Part shown: positions 35,895-47,289 of the stretch, in pieces
Numbering within the stretch: the stretch's first letter is position 1
Layout: every line of letters starts with the position of its first letter
Assembly: GCA_018389105.1 (NCBI GenBank)
Contig: JACATO010000047.1
Span: 744,001 to 808,000 of the forward strand
Length of the DNA stretch: 64,000 bases
Reading direction: 5' to 3'
Source of the DNA: Nautilus pompilius
Lineage: Eukaryota; Mollusca; Cephalopoda; Nautilida; Nautilidae
Notes under the pieces: generated by a model
Told to the model about the DNA's origin: nothing
The model's database searches: none
The model's input: only the letters and a program-made list of their open reading frames with translations
Made by a program: the position numbers and the translations under genes

Positions 35895-38860
35895 ATAACT
35901 GGTTAATATTTATCCGGCAGGAATTTTCATGATGTGGTAAATAACAGATTATTAACATATGAAAGTGGACCTATTTACAACACTTTTCTCTCATTTTATT
36001 TATTACTCAAGAAAATCAGGTAACACACATATTTCAGGTATGCAAACATATTCATCAAACAACTTTGTAAAATGACTAATTATTCTGAGGTGATTGAATA
36101 AATTTTGATTCAATGTACATGGCTTTTTTAAATTTTTCCTGACAAATGCTAGCAGTTGAGTAAACATGTTAATAGGATTTCTATTTTGAACTACCATTTA
36201 TTCTACCATACATTGTATGTGACTACACTGGAAAGTTTAAGCTATTTGGTCAGTTCGGAGAAGAAACATTCACAGATGGATACCTTCATAAGCAACAAGG
36301 AAAAAAAAAATTTTAGATACTGTTAGATTTGTGTATTCATTTATTTAATTAAGTTTCATATTTCTTCAAAGAATTCAGACACATTAAAAATAATATGAGA
36401 GAGAGAGATTAGTTTTAAAGCTGCTATACGCATTATAGAAAATGGGTTTTAAAATGCATGTCAGGGTACAAATGTGTGTATTCACCTGAATATTGGCCAT
36501 TTGTAAACCACTTAAAAAATATCAGGTTAAAAAAAAAAAGATATTCTAAGAAAATGGAAAATGACAGTAAAACCTGTTGAAGGTAAGTTTTTCCTTTGTT
36601 ATGTTCCTCCTTCGATTGTTCACAATTTTTGGCACAGAAATTTTATTATCAGTTTCCATGTGTGGGGTTTGTAATCCCCACTGATCTAATTCCTCTTGTG
36701 TGCATGTTTTGTTGTTGTTCTTTTTCATCAGATATTGTTCTCTACTTTAGTTCCCTTTGCTAAATAAAATGCATTGAATTCTCCACGGAATTCTCACCTA
36801 AGATCCAGCTTAATACCAAGTGCAACAATAGCTAGTGTAAGCCTGCACTGCATGCAAGCATCACACATACTTCACTTGGTTACCAAGACACTAAGTTCAG
36901 GGTGGCAGTAATTTAAAATTTTTTTTCACTAAAAACAATAAAAGATTTTAAAAATTGCATAATGCTTTTTAAAAAATGTACAATAATACAAGAGAGAATT
37001 TGATAATTCTACAAGAAGACTGCCACAAAAAAAATTAAATTATAAAGGCTCAAATTAAATGCTTGTGATGCTGCCATCTTTGTGGATAGCTACCATTAAC
37101 TAGTACTTATTATTATTATATTATTTCCCAATGTCTGCTTTTAAAAAATAGAATATAGTGTACATTTAGTTTAATCTATTTAAAGAGAATCAAAATCAGT
37201 AAATGAGAAATGCCATACATCATAAACTAGTTCACCTGCCAAAATTAATTTTCTAATTGAAGAAACCATTGATGACCATTTATGAAAAATAATCACTTAC
37301 ACAACCTGAAAGATAAAATTATATGGCAATTTCATTAGTCTGATTGCATTAGCATGCCCTTCAAGAGTACCGAAGCCAAATGGTTCCAAAAGGGTCACAG
37401 CAAGAAGGGAATAGGATTAAAAAAAAAAAAGCTGGCCAGCCTCATGGCTATTTTCAAACAACCTTTAATCTTTTTCTTGCTGTTTATGTATGTATACCCA
37501 TTTTTCCATGGTATAATCAATCGTGGTGCACTGTCCATGCCCTTCAAAAGCTGGTGTAACATCAAGCAAACACCAACAACTGAGATGTGGAAATTGCATT
37601 ATTTCACCTTGTTCTTTTTCAAAACATTCTATGCGAACTTGCATTAATGATACTGGAAGTTGAGGTTTAAAGAATTTGTCACTCTCTTAATGGGATCACC
37701 ATGGACATCTGCAAGAGGCAGAAAGAGAGGGCAACTCCACTGCACCCAAAAGTTGATGGTGATCATATAATGATGGCATTATTTTTTGTCCAAATCACCA
37801 TACTCACTGGTGCATAATAACAAGTTTGAATGCACCCAGCCATAGACTAAAAGGTCAATGGATGGAATGAAAGTAGCAATATAGGAAAATACAATATAAG
37901 GCACTGGCAGAACACATATGTCAAAGTAAATAGCTAACCCATCTGTCCCTCTGCCTAGTTTAGAGAAACAAGCTGATAGGTTAATTAAGAAATGAAGGGG
38001 TCACCAATTGGTTAGTAGAACTATTTTGATTAATTAGTGACCCTAGCAGTGCTTCTAATTGGTTAATCAAACTAAGCATTAGGATCCACTTTCAGATACC
38101 ATGAGGCTATAAAAATTGGCAAAGAAATCCCCATCCAAAAGCTGGGTGACCCACTCAAGTCAAGTATGGCTTACATTTGTATTTGTTTCAGATATTTTGT
38201 TAATCTTCCTCTTTTTGAAAATGGATATCTGAAAATTTTTAGCAAAGCAGAAATTATAAACACCAGAGAAGGCGGCAAGAACCTATGAACAAAGCTGCCC
38301 TGTCTCTGGTCCAGACTCAATAGCAGTAGTTAAATGCGATCAACTCAACCATTCTGATGATAATGGATTACATGTTAATTCATCTATAAAACTAGCAGAC
38401 AATCTTAAACAATCTACTTATAAAAAGTGACTCATTTCTTGAGAATTATCATTTTGAAAAAGATGCAAAAGCAGTCTAGATCTTCTGTCATGTGTGGCTA
38501 AATCAATATTCAACACAGTGTAGTTATTCTCTACACTTAAAAGGAGCAATCTGTAAATATTTAAAAATTTTTCCACTGCCAGTTTATTGTGGAACACTGA
38601 GAGCCTTCATCATAGCACCTTTTACAAGGTATAGGGACTTTCTTGAGTGTGCAAGAAGTTATATCCTTACTGTTTAACACAGAAATATGCAAGCAGATGC
38701 AACTACCTTTTTGGCCATCAGGAAATAACAAGAAATTAACAGTATGTGTCACTGACAGTTTGCTTTGAAGTGGGACAATAAATAGAACTGGAAAGTATTA
38801 TTTCTAATATTGTTGACCATTCTATTTTGTTGTACAGGTGACATTGCTTTACATGGTAAA
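35895..38860. other. Non-coding stretch, nothing recognised
   Basis: A modestly less AT-rich part at 37340-38180 contains small repeated words such as ATTGGTTA, but no protein similarity or defined repeat ends were seen. Confidence 0.45.
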
Positions 38861-39780
38861 GGAAGCAAAACTTGAAATGTTCAAAGCCTGTTTCATTTTC
38901 ATTTTAAATAAGATGAAATGTGATGAAACAATTTGGAAAAAGCTCCAACTGATACTCGCTATATAATGTCTGTGCAGTAAATAAAGTAATCAATCTCTGT
39001 GAAGAAATTATCAAGGAAGAAATAGTTTTTTTGGCAAACAATTTCACTGGATTTTCAATTACTAATAATGAAAGTGTTGACATCTTGGGAAAGAAACATT
39101 TGGTGAACTTGATATCATAAAAGTGTATGATCATGTTCAGGAGTTTCTAAGTGTATTTCATGAATAGTGAAAAAAATTAGAAAAATTCAATACATTTTTC
39201 ACTAAAGTTCAACAGTTATTAGAGTTGAATATTAAATTATCTGTTCCCAATTAATGCAGATGACAGACGTTTTGATTTGATGTTGGTAGCTCAATCATGG
39301 AAGAATATTTTTGTCAAACATTGTTTATACCATATTTGGACTCAATCATTTCATTACTAAAGAGCCAGTTTGCTGTTGAAAATAAACAAAATTTTTTTTT
39401 TCTTCAGCATCCTGTACATATGGTGGACATTGGACATGAAGAATTCCTAAACCAAATTGTAAAACTAAATGATGTGCATGAAGTTGAAAACTTAGAAGCT
39501 GAAGCAATCACCTGGTTTGAGATGTGGTCCAAAAATGGGGAGAAAATGTAATTGGAAACTTTAGAAAATTGACTCATTGAGTTGTTAGAGTTCACTGATC
39601 TATTCCCATCCATTTATGAAGTAATTCATATTGCTCTAACATAACCAGTAACAACTTGCACAGCAGAAAGATTGTTTTAACAGAATAAGAGTGAAAACAT
39701 GGCTGAGGTCAAAATGGCAGATAACTGTTTGTCTTGACTTTGTATGATAAGTGTTCATAGAGAAAAAGTTACAGCTGCCA
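38850..39780 (+). pseudogene. hAT transposase relic (THAP12/ZMYM-like)
   Basis: After a decayed upstream part there is an RRFD motif (about 39257). EEYFCQTLFIPYLDSIISLL (39300 onward) follows and aligns with the block YFR.SIFIPLLDS.I..L of THAP12/ZMYM1-type hAT proteins. The hAT C-terminal dimerisation region is clear at about 39640-39775: PVTTCTAERLF, then frame-shifted TWLRSKMADN, and ISVHRE. These align with PVTTASAERSFS, TYLRSTM.QERL and SIHRE. No terminal repeats identified. It belongs to a different hAT branch from the two ZBED-type copies nearby. Confidence 0.75.
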
Positions 39781-39789
39781 AGACACACA

Positions 39790-40690
39790 CTTGGTGGAAA
39801 AATTTGGACAGGACCAGAGAGGTTTACAACTTGTATTGAATATTTTTTTTGTTTGTTTGTTTCATTATTGTGAGCTCTGATTGGGCAGCACAGTAGCAAA
39901 GGAAGCAGACTAACATTGAAAAAATTAATTTAATTTTTAAAATTTCTAAATGAATTACCAGAAATACTTCTAAGTAAAAAAAAAAAAAAAATTATTGATG
40001 AAAATTAAATACCCTTCATAATCAAACAAAAAAAAGTATCTTTTTATTTTATTTCATTAGCATGCTTTCATCAACAGGCACATTCCCAGCACTTGCTTTT
40101 TTTTTGTCAATTTGCACCACCTGCAGTTTATCCTGTAGACATTTTTTTGTCATCCCTCCTTTGGGAACAATCACTGGATAATGAAATTAGATACAAATAA
40201 AGATATTGCTACTGAAGCAATAGAAACTTTATAAAATCTATTAAATTGTCTGGTAAAATCATCCGCATTTGGTCAGGCATATTTGACAATCTCTTGCATA
40301 GACATTATCTGTTTCTTTGTAGGAAGATAAACAAGTATTAAAATAATTATAGGAGAGAGAGATAATTAACAGTGATGATAATACAAAATCAAATTAAACC
40401 CTTCTGTTGGAATCTCCTTGAAACAGGTTTTATTAGCCTTTTGATGTCATTTTTATTCCTCCAATTATTTTATTTGCCCATTTACCTTCATTTAAATAGT
40501 GCCATTCTCAACAGATACTTAAGAAATATGAAAATCATTGACTATCATAATCAAGTAGATATTATATTTTGTTTTTTTTATTTTCATCTCTTCTTTTGTG
40601 TTTTAATTTTGTTCTAGGGAACTGGAAATCCTTTGAGATCAAATTATTGAATTTATTTGTGTTCCTGAAATATGCATTGAATGTTCTGTG
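39790..40690. other. AT-rich non-coding stretch, nothing recognised
   Basis: Homopolymer runs near 39979-39991 and small frames only. Confidence 0.5.
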
Positions 40691-40850
40691 TATCTTCCAG
40701 CCAAGTAAGGTCGAGAACCAGTGGGGGACTGACTTGGTTTGTCATATCTCCCTGGCATTCTTTCTTCTCACTTTTCCACCAGATGGTGTTGTGATTTTTT
40801 CTTTGGGCACCCAGAGTTCTTCCTACATCTGAAAACAACAAGTTTTCGTA
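40690..40850 (+). mobile_element. SINE body fragment
   Basis: The segment TTGGTTTGTCATATCTCCCTG through TTTCTTCTCACTTTTCCACCAGA (first 20 bases of each diagnostic) aligns with the body of the SINE at 47 kb read on its own strand (ATTTGGTATATCTC...TTTCTTCTCACTCTTCACCAG). The tRNA-like head is not clearly kept. It ends at CCTACATCTGAAAA, as does the copy at 31.8 kb. Confidence 0.6.
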
Positions 40851-40859
40851 TGGACTTTT

Positions 40860-41865
40860 GCTACATCATCATTTCTGTATAAGTACTTGAGTGCTGTGTT
40901 GGAACTCAGCAGCTTATACAATCTGCCTGAGTTGCTGTAGGGAGGAAGAATCTGAGCAGCCACCATTGGTCTTCCAAAGATACAAGGAGAGAAACAAATT
41001 GCAATTATTCATCAATATTGAATTTTTTTTTTGGAGGGTTTAACAAAGAAATCATTGTGATCAGATTCAAAAAATAGTAGATAATTGTTTTATTTAAAAA
41101 ATGGACTTTTTCCCTTAATAATTTGAAAATGATGCCCAAGAAAGATTGTTTTTTTCTCTCTACTCTAAACACTAAAAGTAGGATTGTATGCTACTGTATT
41201 TACTTATTTATCTCATAATCCAAATCATGTCTTCAAAATCATGTGTAGGGTAAAAATAGACCACAGCTAATCTTATCTTGTAATTTGAATTTAAAAGAAT
41301 CATAACAAAAATTAAAGTTGTAATAGCAGTAGTTCCTCAATACATCCTGGTCAGTGAGAGTTAAGAGTCATGCTGCATTACAGGTGAATCATGCTATAGG
41401 ATCCTTATTGTTGATAGGAGGACTGTTACACATGCAGGAAACTTTAGGGTCAAGTTTATTATGGTAAAATGACACAGCATGTGAATATGCTCAAAAATAA
41501 TAAAATTCTTTTGTGTAATAATGTCACAAAAATTCAATAGATAATGCATTAAGAATAATAATCCAAATGTAATAAAACCTGGATTTATGTGTATAATTTT
41601 AAAATTTTTACATCTCAACATCAATATTTAATTTGCTGCAAAATTCTAGTTGGCAAAGTGACCAAAGTACAGCAGTCTAATGACTTGACAAAATAATGTC
41701 AAAATACACATCCCAAATGCAATCTTTATAAAGCTTAAATTGAATGCAAAATACCAGCAAACATAAATTATTGGAGCATGGTATAGCTGTATTTTATCCA
41801 AATGTAGTGAACTAAAATACAGCAAATAGAGGAACTACAGTTGTAAGTTTGTTTTTACTTTGGTA
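40860..41865. other. Non-coding stretch, nothing recognised
   Basis: No gene, repeat family or exon recognised between the SINE fragment and the hAT element. Confidence 0.5.
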
Positions 41866-41875
41866 TTATTCAACC

Positions 41876-44354
41876 CAGTGGTTCCCAACATTTTTTTATA
41901 CTGCAGACTGGCAAACTAATTCAAAAATTTCTGGCAGACCAGTACAGAAAAATTCTATTTGCATATTCATTGTGGTAATTAATTTTAAGAAGTCACATGC
42001 TATTTTGCATTGCATCTGTACACACACAATATATGCCATTGTAATAGACATTTTTATTATTATTTCCTCCCAAAGTAGTCACTTTCCAGTTTTAAAAAAT
42101 CATACATAATATACTGCTAGCTTCCCAAAGTATTTTACTTACACCACTATTAAAAATCATACATAAGATATCACTAGCTTGATAGCTAAATAACAAGAAA
42201 ATGTGCGACTTACTGATGAGATCATATCAATGAGATCATTGGGCATGTTTGCCAAACACAAACAAGTTATATTGAGGCATTATGCTTGACAGCAAGACTC
42301 GTAGTCTATTTCTCATGTCAAGCCTATTCTGATGTCTAGTCTTGGTAGTTGTCATTGCACAGAAACCCACTTCACAAAGGTATGGAGATGGAAATGATGG
42401 CAAGGTCTTCAAAACTAGGGTGCTAGTTCTGGATATTCAACCTTTATTTTAATCCAGGATGATAGAGATAAGGAAGTGTTAAACAAAGTTTTAAGTCCTC
42501 TGTCACATGCCAAGCTCAATCAACTGATCCTCTTGCAGTGGTGGCAAGAATGACTCCTTGTTGGCAGGAAGAAATGGATCCCGTCTCTCAGATCTTTTGA
42601 ATTTGGGAAATATTGCTTAAATGCATATGAGACTGACAATGGGTGCTCACTTACTAACTTGGATAGTTCAACAGCTTCTAAAAAATCCACAAAAGTAGGA
42701 AAGCTGTAAAAAATTCCCCTACCCATATGTTTCTCACAGGTTTCTAGCTTAGTTTTGAAGCCTACAATTTTATCTGCTGTTTTAAAAACAATTACAGTTC
42801 TCCCTTGCAGCAACAGATTTGAGTTTACTCAGTGCAGTTAATATGCCACTCAAATACACAAGTTTAGCAAGGCAGATTATGTCATTAAAATATGCAGCTA
42901 ATGGTGAGTTTTTATCTGCAAGAAACCTCTGCAGCTAACTTAAAGACTCTAGTCAGGGCTTTCCCTCCAGACAGCCAACAAACTTCTGCATGCAAGAGAT
43001 GCTAATTATGTTTGGCATCCATATCGTTGCACAGTGTTTCAAATAAATATGAATTTAGTGGATGCATTTTCATATAATTAATGATACGGATCACATGATA
43101 CAAAACATCGAGAAGTTCAGAACAGTGGCCAAAATGTTACAATGAATGACACAGTTGGTAGACTCCCATTCAAGCACCACTTCTTTTGCCCTGGTCGTGA
43201 AACAGAAAAGCCTTCCAGTAATTGTGGCAGCACCATAGTACAAACTCCAACACAACAAGTCACGTTGAGCCTACCTTAAATGTAACCATTCCAAATTCTG
43301 AATATTTCTGCCCCTGTTGTGTTGTTAGGAAAGGGAAGTAAAAACAGTAAATCTTCATACACATCATCTTCAAAAGGATAATGCACATACACTAACAGCA
43401 TTTTCTTGTTTTCAATATTGGTTGATTCATTCACCTGAATAGAAAACCATGGAAATCCATTTATCTTCTCCAGCAACTGCTCAATGTCTTCAACTAATTT
43501 CTCAATGCCTCTGGCAATAGTGTTGTTGGAAAGAGGAACTTGTCCTTCCTTGCAAGCTGCCATTTCCCAAACAACTTGCAGATATATTTCACAGCAGGAA
43601 GAATTAGCTTTTTGCCAATTGTAAAAGGTATTTTAGCTTTGGCAATTCAATAAGCTACTGGAAACAATGCTTTCAAAGAAGCCACATTTGAGGGCACACA
43701 TGATATTATGAAGTAATTGTTTTTCCCTTCAAATTCACTTTTTCTGTTCAAAATAAATCAACCAGTTTTTCTTTGAGAGGGGGCATGTTTAGACTTCAAG
43801 TGCCAAATTAGCGTTGAAGGTGTCATTGCTGTATTGGACAACATTTTTTGCAGTTATAATGCACATCAATTGTGAATGGCCACATGCAATGAAACTTTAC
43901 TTTAAATACAAGGAGTCATACCTGTGATTGCCCTTTTTTGCATTTTTAAATTTTCTTGGCATTGTATATCCTTTATCCTTCGGAACGTCACTGTCTTTTT
44001 ACGCACAAGAGATCTTTCCAAAAAAAGAAATCCATGGAGGTTTTCTCGATCATCTTTTAGCTGTTGTATTTGATGGAAGTGACTAATTGAGCACCAGTGA
44101 AAGTACAACGCACAAGGAGATCAGAAAGGCCAAATGAAGCTGAAGGCAACCAAGGCCAAGTGCAGTGATCATAGTTGTGCCCAACTCAATAAGAACTTGT
44201 ATTCTATTTAGCTCCTGCTGTTGGTTAATGGAAGTTTAGTTTGATCCTTTACCAGGTTCTCCTGGTTTTAAGTGAGGACATTCTCGCCCAGCCAATCATC
44301 AAGGCATGGGCATGATCTGGCTTTGTGCCACAGACCAGTGGTTGGGAACCACTG
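41876..44354 (-). mobile_element. ZBED-type hAT transposon, intact termini
   Basis: The ends carry a perfect 14-bp inverted repeat: CAGTGGTTCCCAAC at 41876 and GTTGGGAACCACTG ending at 44354. The 8-bp flanks ATTCAACC (41868-41875) and GTTTAACC (44355-44362) agree at 6 of 8. The length of 2479 bp fits a near-complete element. The right terminus is part of a local palindrome, CCAGTGGTT-GGG-AACCACTGG (44335-44355). Inside, 42066-42120 and 42121-42180 form an imperfect tandem duplication. A minus-strand ZBED-like transposase remnant fills the middle. Confidence 0.88.
42400..44110 (-). pseudogene. Broken hAT transposase (ZBED-like)
   Basis: The best block is 43276-43563, with VPLSNNTIARGIEKL, FSIQVNESTNIENKK and MLLVYVHYPFEDDVYEDLLF. 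These align with LPLSNDTISRRI, LQLDESTDVAN and LLVYVRY...EDFLFCK of ZBED5-type proteins. The first catalytic Asp of LDEST is Asn here. A later block (42520-42813, further along the protein) has LQGRTVIVF, then MGRGIFYSFPTFVDFLE, aligning with LQGKDKNI and NFDSFPTLAEFL. Frameshifts separate the blocks and the BED finger is not clear, so this copy is dead. It resembles the hAT at 15.1-17.5 kb but preserves different parts. Confidence 0.8.
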
Positions 44355-44362
44355 GTTTAACC

Positions 44363-46120
44363 TACTCTAACAGTATGCTAATAAATGCAAGAAAAAAATC
44401 ATTAGCATCAAAATGAATAAATTCGCTTAATTAAAGTAGTATTTATCATGGCCAAGAGTAAAACATAGTCTGAACCACTAAACTAATATAACAGTAAGAA
44501 AAAAATGCAAGCATTTACTTATAATTTTTTTATATCTTGACACTGTATCTTAGATACTACTCTTCCTTCTCTCAAAACCCATTTTGTAGTGTTAAAGAGA
44601 GACAAATTGACATTTCTGTATAATCATTAAAATCTTCATCTTTTTCCCATTGGCAAATGTCAGCTGTTCAAATCTGAAAAATAATTTCCAGTTTTCTAAA
44701 TAAACAGCATCTGCCAAATCATAGATATTAAATTCCAGGTGGTGGTTTTAAGAAACTCAGTTGGTCTTATTTCTTCCCCAAATGTTAGACGGAAAAGTTA
44801 CAAACCATTAGTTTTTCAAATAAAAAAAAAAGAAGAGAAAATATAAGTGGATTAAGTAAATGCCCTATCATCCAGATCCCCAGTAAAAGAACAAAAAAAA
44901 AAGGAAACCACTAAGATACTGCATATCCATAATTTATATGACAAATTTATATCAAAATAGAAAATAAAGGGTTGTTACATGCCTGGGTGTGGTCTCTTGC
45001 GATCTGATCAGAAAGTCGTGTTTCGGACTCATTCTAAAAATCTGTACTGTATGGTGGTTTTTCTGTTTTCAAAACAAATGGTGTCTTCTTTTTTTTTTTT
45101 TTGATTAAACATTAGACTTGTTTGCTTTTTGTTCTTACTACCACAAGGTTTTGACAATTCTGGCAGTATGTTTTAGATCTTTGCTATGTTGTAAACCACA
45201 TTTTCCATCAATAAATCTTCTTCCAGAAGAGATGACTATGTAACAGCATCTGTATACCTGTATTTAGCAGTGCTTAGTACCTGTTTAATTCAAAAGCCCG
45301 TGGGAATAAAACAAATTTATTTGTGCTTTTGTCTTTTGCGCACACTGGACATTGGATCAAATTACCTGCATTTTAAACCATGGGGTCCAGATGCCATTTA
45401 ACAATGGATGGGGTATGTAAGCTTTTATTTCTAAATTGGAAGAGAAAAAGTTGCAGTAGCATTGTGTTGTTGTTGTTGTTGCTGCTGAAAATGTCCGTTT
45501 TTTTTTAACATTACAAGTTTCCTGTATACAGAGATGAAATCTGCAAGGTTTCAGCTGGATCTTGGCCAGTAGCATGCTATAGATTTCTCTGTTAAGTATT
45601 AACAAATTTTTAAAAGAAAACTTTGCTACAGTTGCACTTAACTTATTCTTATAAGTGGCATGTCCATTATTTGTTTTATTTATTTATTTATTTATTTATT
45701 TTTGACAATCTATATAAAAGATTTCTCTGAATGCCTCCACCTCATGATTTCACATTGTTTTTGCTAAATGGAAACCCAGTCCATACAATATCTTTGTCAA
45801 AAATTCTTGCGCCATGATGCAAGTATTTACTCCAAGTCCTTAGCATGTATAATTTTTACTTATTTAACTTTTTAAAATTTTAATATTTTGAGCCATTCGA
45901 GTTTGAAATATAGTAAATTTTCCATATTAGTGACTTATACTTTAAAATCAATTTTGGCTGATAAACTGTTCAATTGCCTTCATTATTTTAACAAGTGTAT
46001 TTATTCATTTTTTTAATGAAGCATCTCTATCAAATTTCAAAATAACTGTAAAAATAATTATACTTCAGATTCAGTTGGTTGGATATAGCAGTATTAAATC
46101 TTATCTAAATGCAATTATTT
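44363..46120. other. AT-rich non-coding stretch
   Basis: A (TTTA)n microsatellite lies at about 45676-45702 and a small TTG-type run at 45463-45480. No gene seen. Confidence 0.5.
45676..45702. repeat. (TTTA)n microsatellite
   Basis: About six to seven TTTA units. Confidence 0.95.
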
Positions 46121-46157
46121 ATTTATTCATATTTTTTAAGTATAAAAAAATACTTAC

Positions 46158-46436
46158 GTTGCACAGGTAAAACATCAACTTTAAATCTTTTTAGCTCTTT
46201 TCCACTTTCTGTACACACATAAACACCTGTATCACCATAGGTGCTCTCAAGGGCCGTGAACACACTGATCAGAGTGGGAGACTGAGGGCGGTAGTTTGTT
46301 ATGTACAGTTTTCTGTGTGTGTCTGTGCTAAGGGGTGTACCTTGCTTAAACCACTGTATGTCTTCTGGTGGACCCTTTTCTCCTGATGTATTGCAAATTA
46401 ACTTTACTGGATCTTTGACTCTCACGTGGACTTCCT
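46158..46436 (-). CDS. Internal exon encoding an immunoglobulin-like domain
   Basis: On the minus strand a pyrimidine-rich acceptor ending TTTTTCAG precedes the exon at 46436. The donor GTAAGTA follows it after 46158. The 279-bp exon starts and ends in phase 1, the symmetric arrangement typical of single Ig-domain exons that can be shuffled or skipped. The 93-codon product has the Ig hallmarks in order: EEVHVRVKDPVKLIC (B-strand Cys), DIQWFKQG (core Trp), KLYITNY, and YGDTGVYVC (F-strand D-x-G-x-Y-x-C). It ends FKVDVLP. This is part of an extracellular or membrane adhesion/receptor-type protein whose other exons I could not identify in the window. I cannot name the gene. The frame is clean, in contrast to every transposase here. 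Confidence 0.88.
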
Positions 46437-47015
46437 CTGAAAAACACATGCATAAAGACAAAAAAAAAATATAATAAAATAAGTAAAAATATATACTTTA
46501 GGAGTTTCTATTACTTTTCATGAATCCAATTTTACTTTCTAAAGAACTACCCATTTAAATCCTTCACAATCCCATCTGTTAAAATGGAATAGTATCAGTC
46601 AGCAAGAAAATTGGTTAAACCAATTTTCAATTCTAAGAGACTTGTATAAGTATTAAGGATGAGGGAGAGTTGTATCAGATTAGCTAACAGTCAGCTGTTT
46701 ATAGGTATAATCTTATAGAAAGTTACCATAAAATATTTACCTGAAAAATACATAATTAATCTTTAGTAATGGTAAATAAAAAATGAGTATGACCATCTCA
46801 AGCTATGCTTTTCTTCTTTATAAAATTTGATGCATATGTAAGAGATCACAATTTTGACCAAATGTTAAACTTTCACTTTAAACAACTTTGCTGAAACATA
46901 AATGATATGTTTTGTAAGTATAGTTTGTTTTTTTATTAAGCAGATGCAAACTTTATCTACCATTGCATACAAATATTTGTTTTTTTAATTTTATTTACCA
47001 ATCTCTACAATGACA
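46437..47015 (-). other. Upstream intron side of the Ig exon
   Basis: AT-rich intronic sequence directly 5' (on the minus strand) of the Ig exon. No further exon seen. Confidence 0.6.
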
Positions 47016-47019
47016 ACTA

Positions 47020-47284
47020 TCCTGGTGAGGGAGTATAATGTTCTGGTTATCTACCAGAGAGCATTAACCTGGAATAAAAGGGTCCAGGACTGTTGACTTT
47101 GGCTAGTAAATCCCTACTAGAATTTTATATTTTAGATATGGGAGGAAACTAGAGTGTCTGGTGAAGAGTGAGAAGAAAGTACTCGATAGAGATATACCAA
47201 ATCAAGCTGATCCTGACTGTGGATTGAACTCAGGCCCCTGACTGCAATAGTCTAGTAGCCTAACCACTGGACCACCAACTGCCA
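47020..47284 (-). mobile_element. tRNA-derived SINE
   Basis: Read on the minus strand, it begins at about 47284 with GGCAGTTGGTGGTCCAGTGG, which holds an A-box-like TGGTCCAGTGG. A B-box-like GAGTTCAATCC follows some 40 bp later. The body runs through ATTTGGTATATCTCTATCG, TTTCTTCTCACTCTTCACCAG and CCTCCCATATCTAAAA. The same head and body recur at 59204-59400 (plus), and the body recurs at 31.7 and 40.7 kb. It lies in the intron next to the Ig exon. Confidence 0.75.
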
Positions 47285-47289
47285 AAAAT

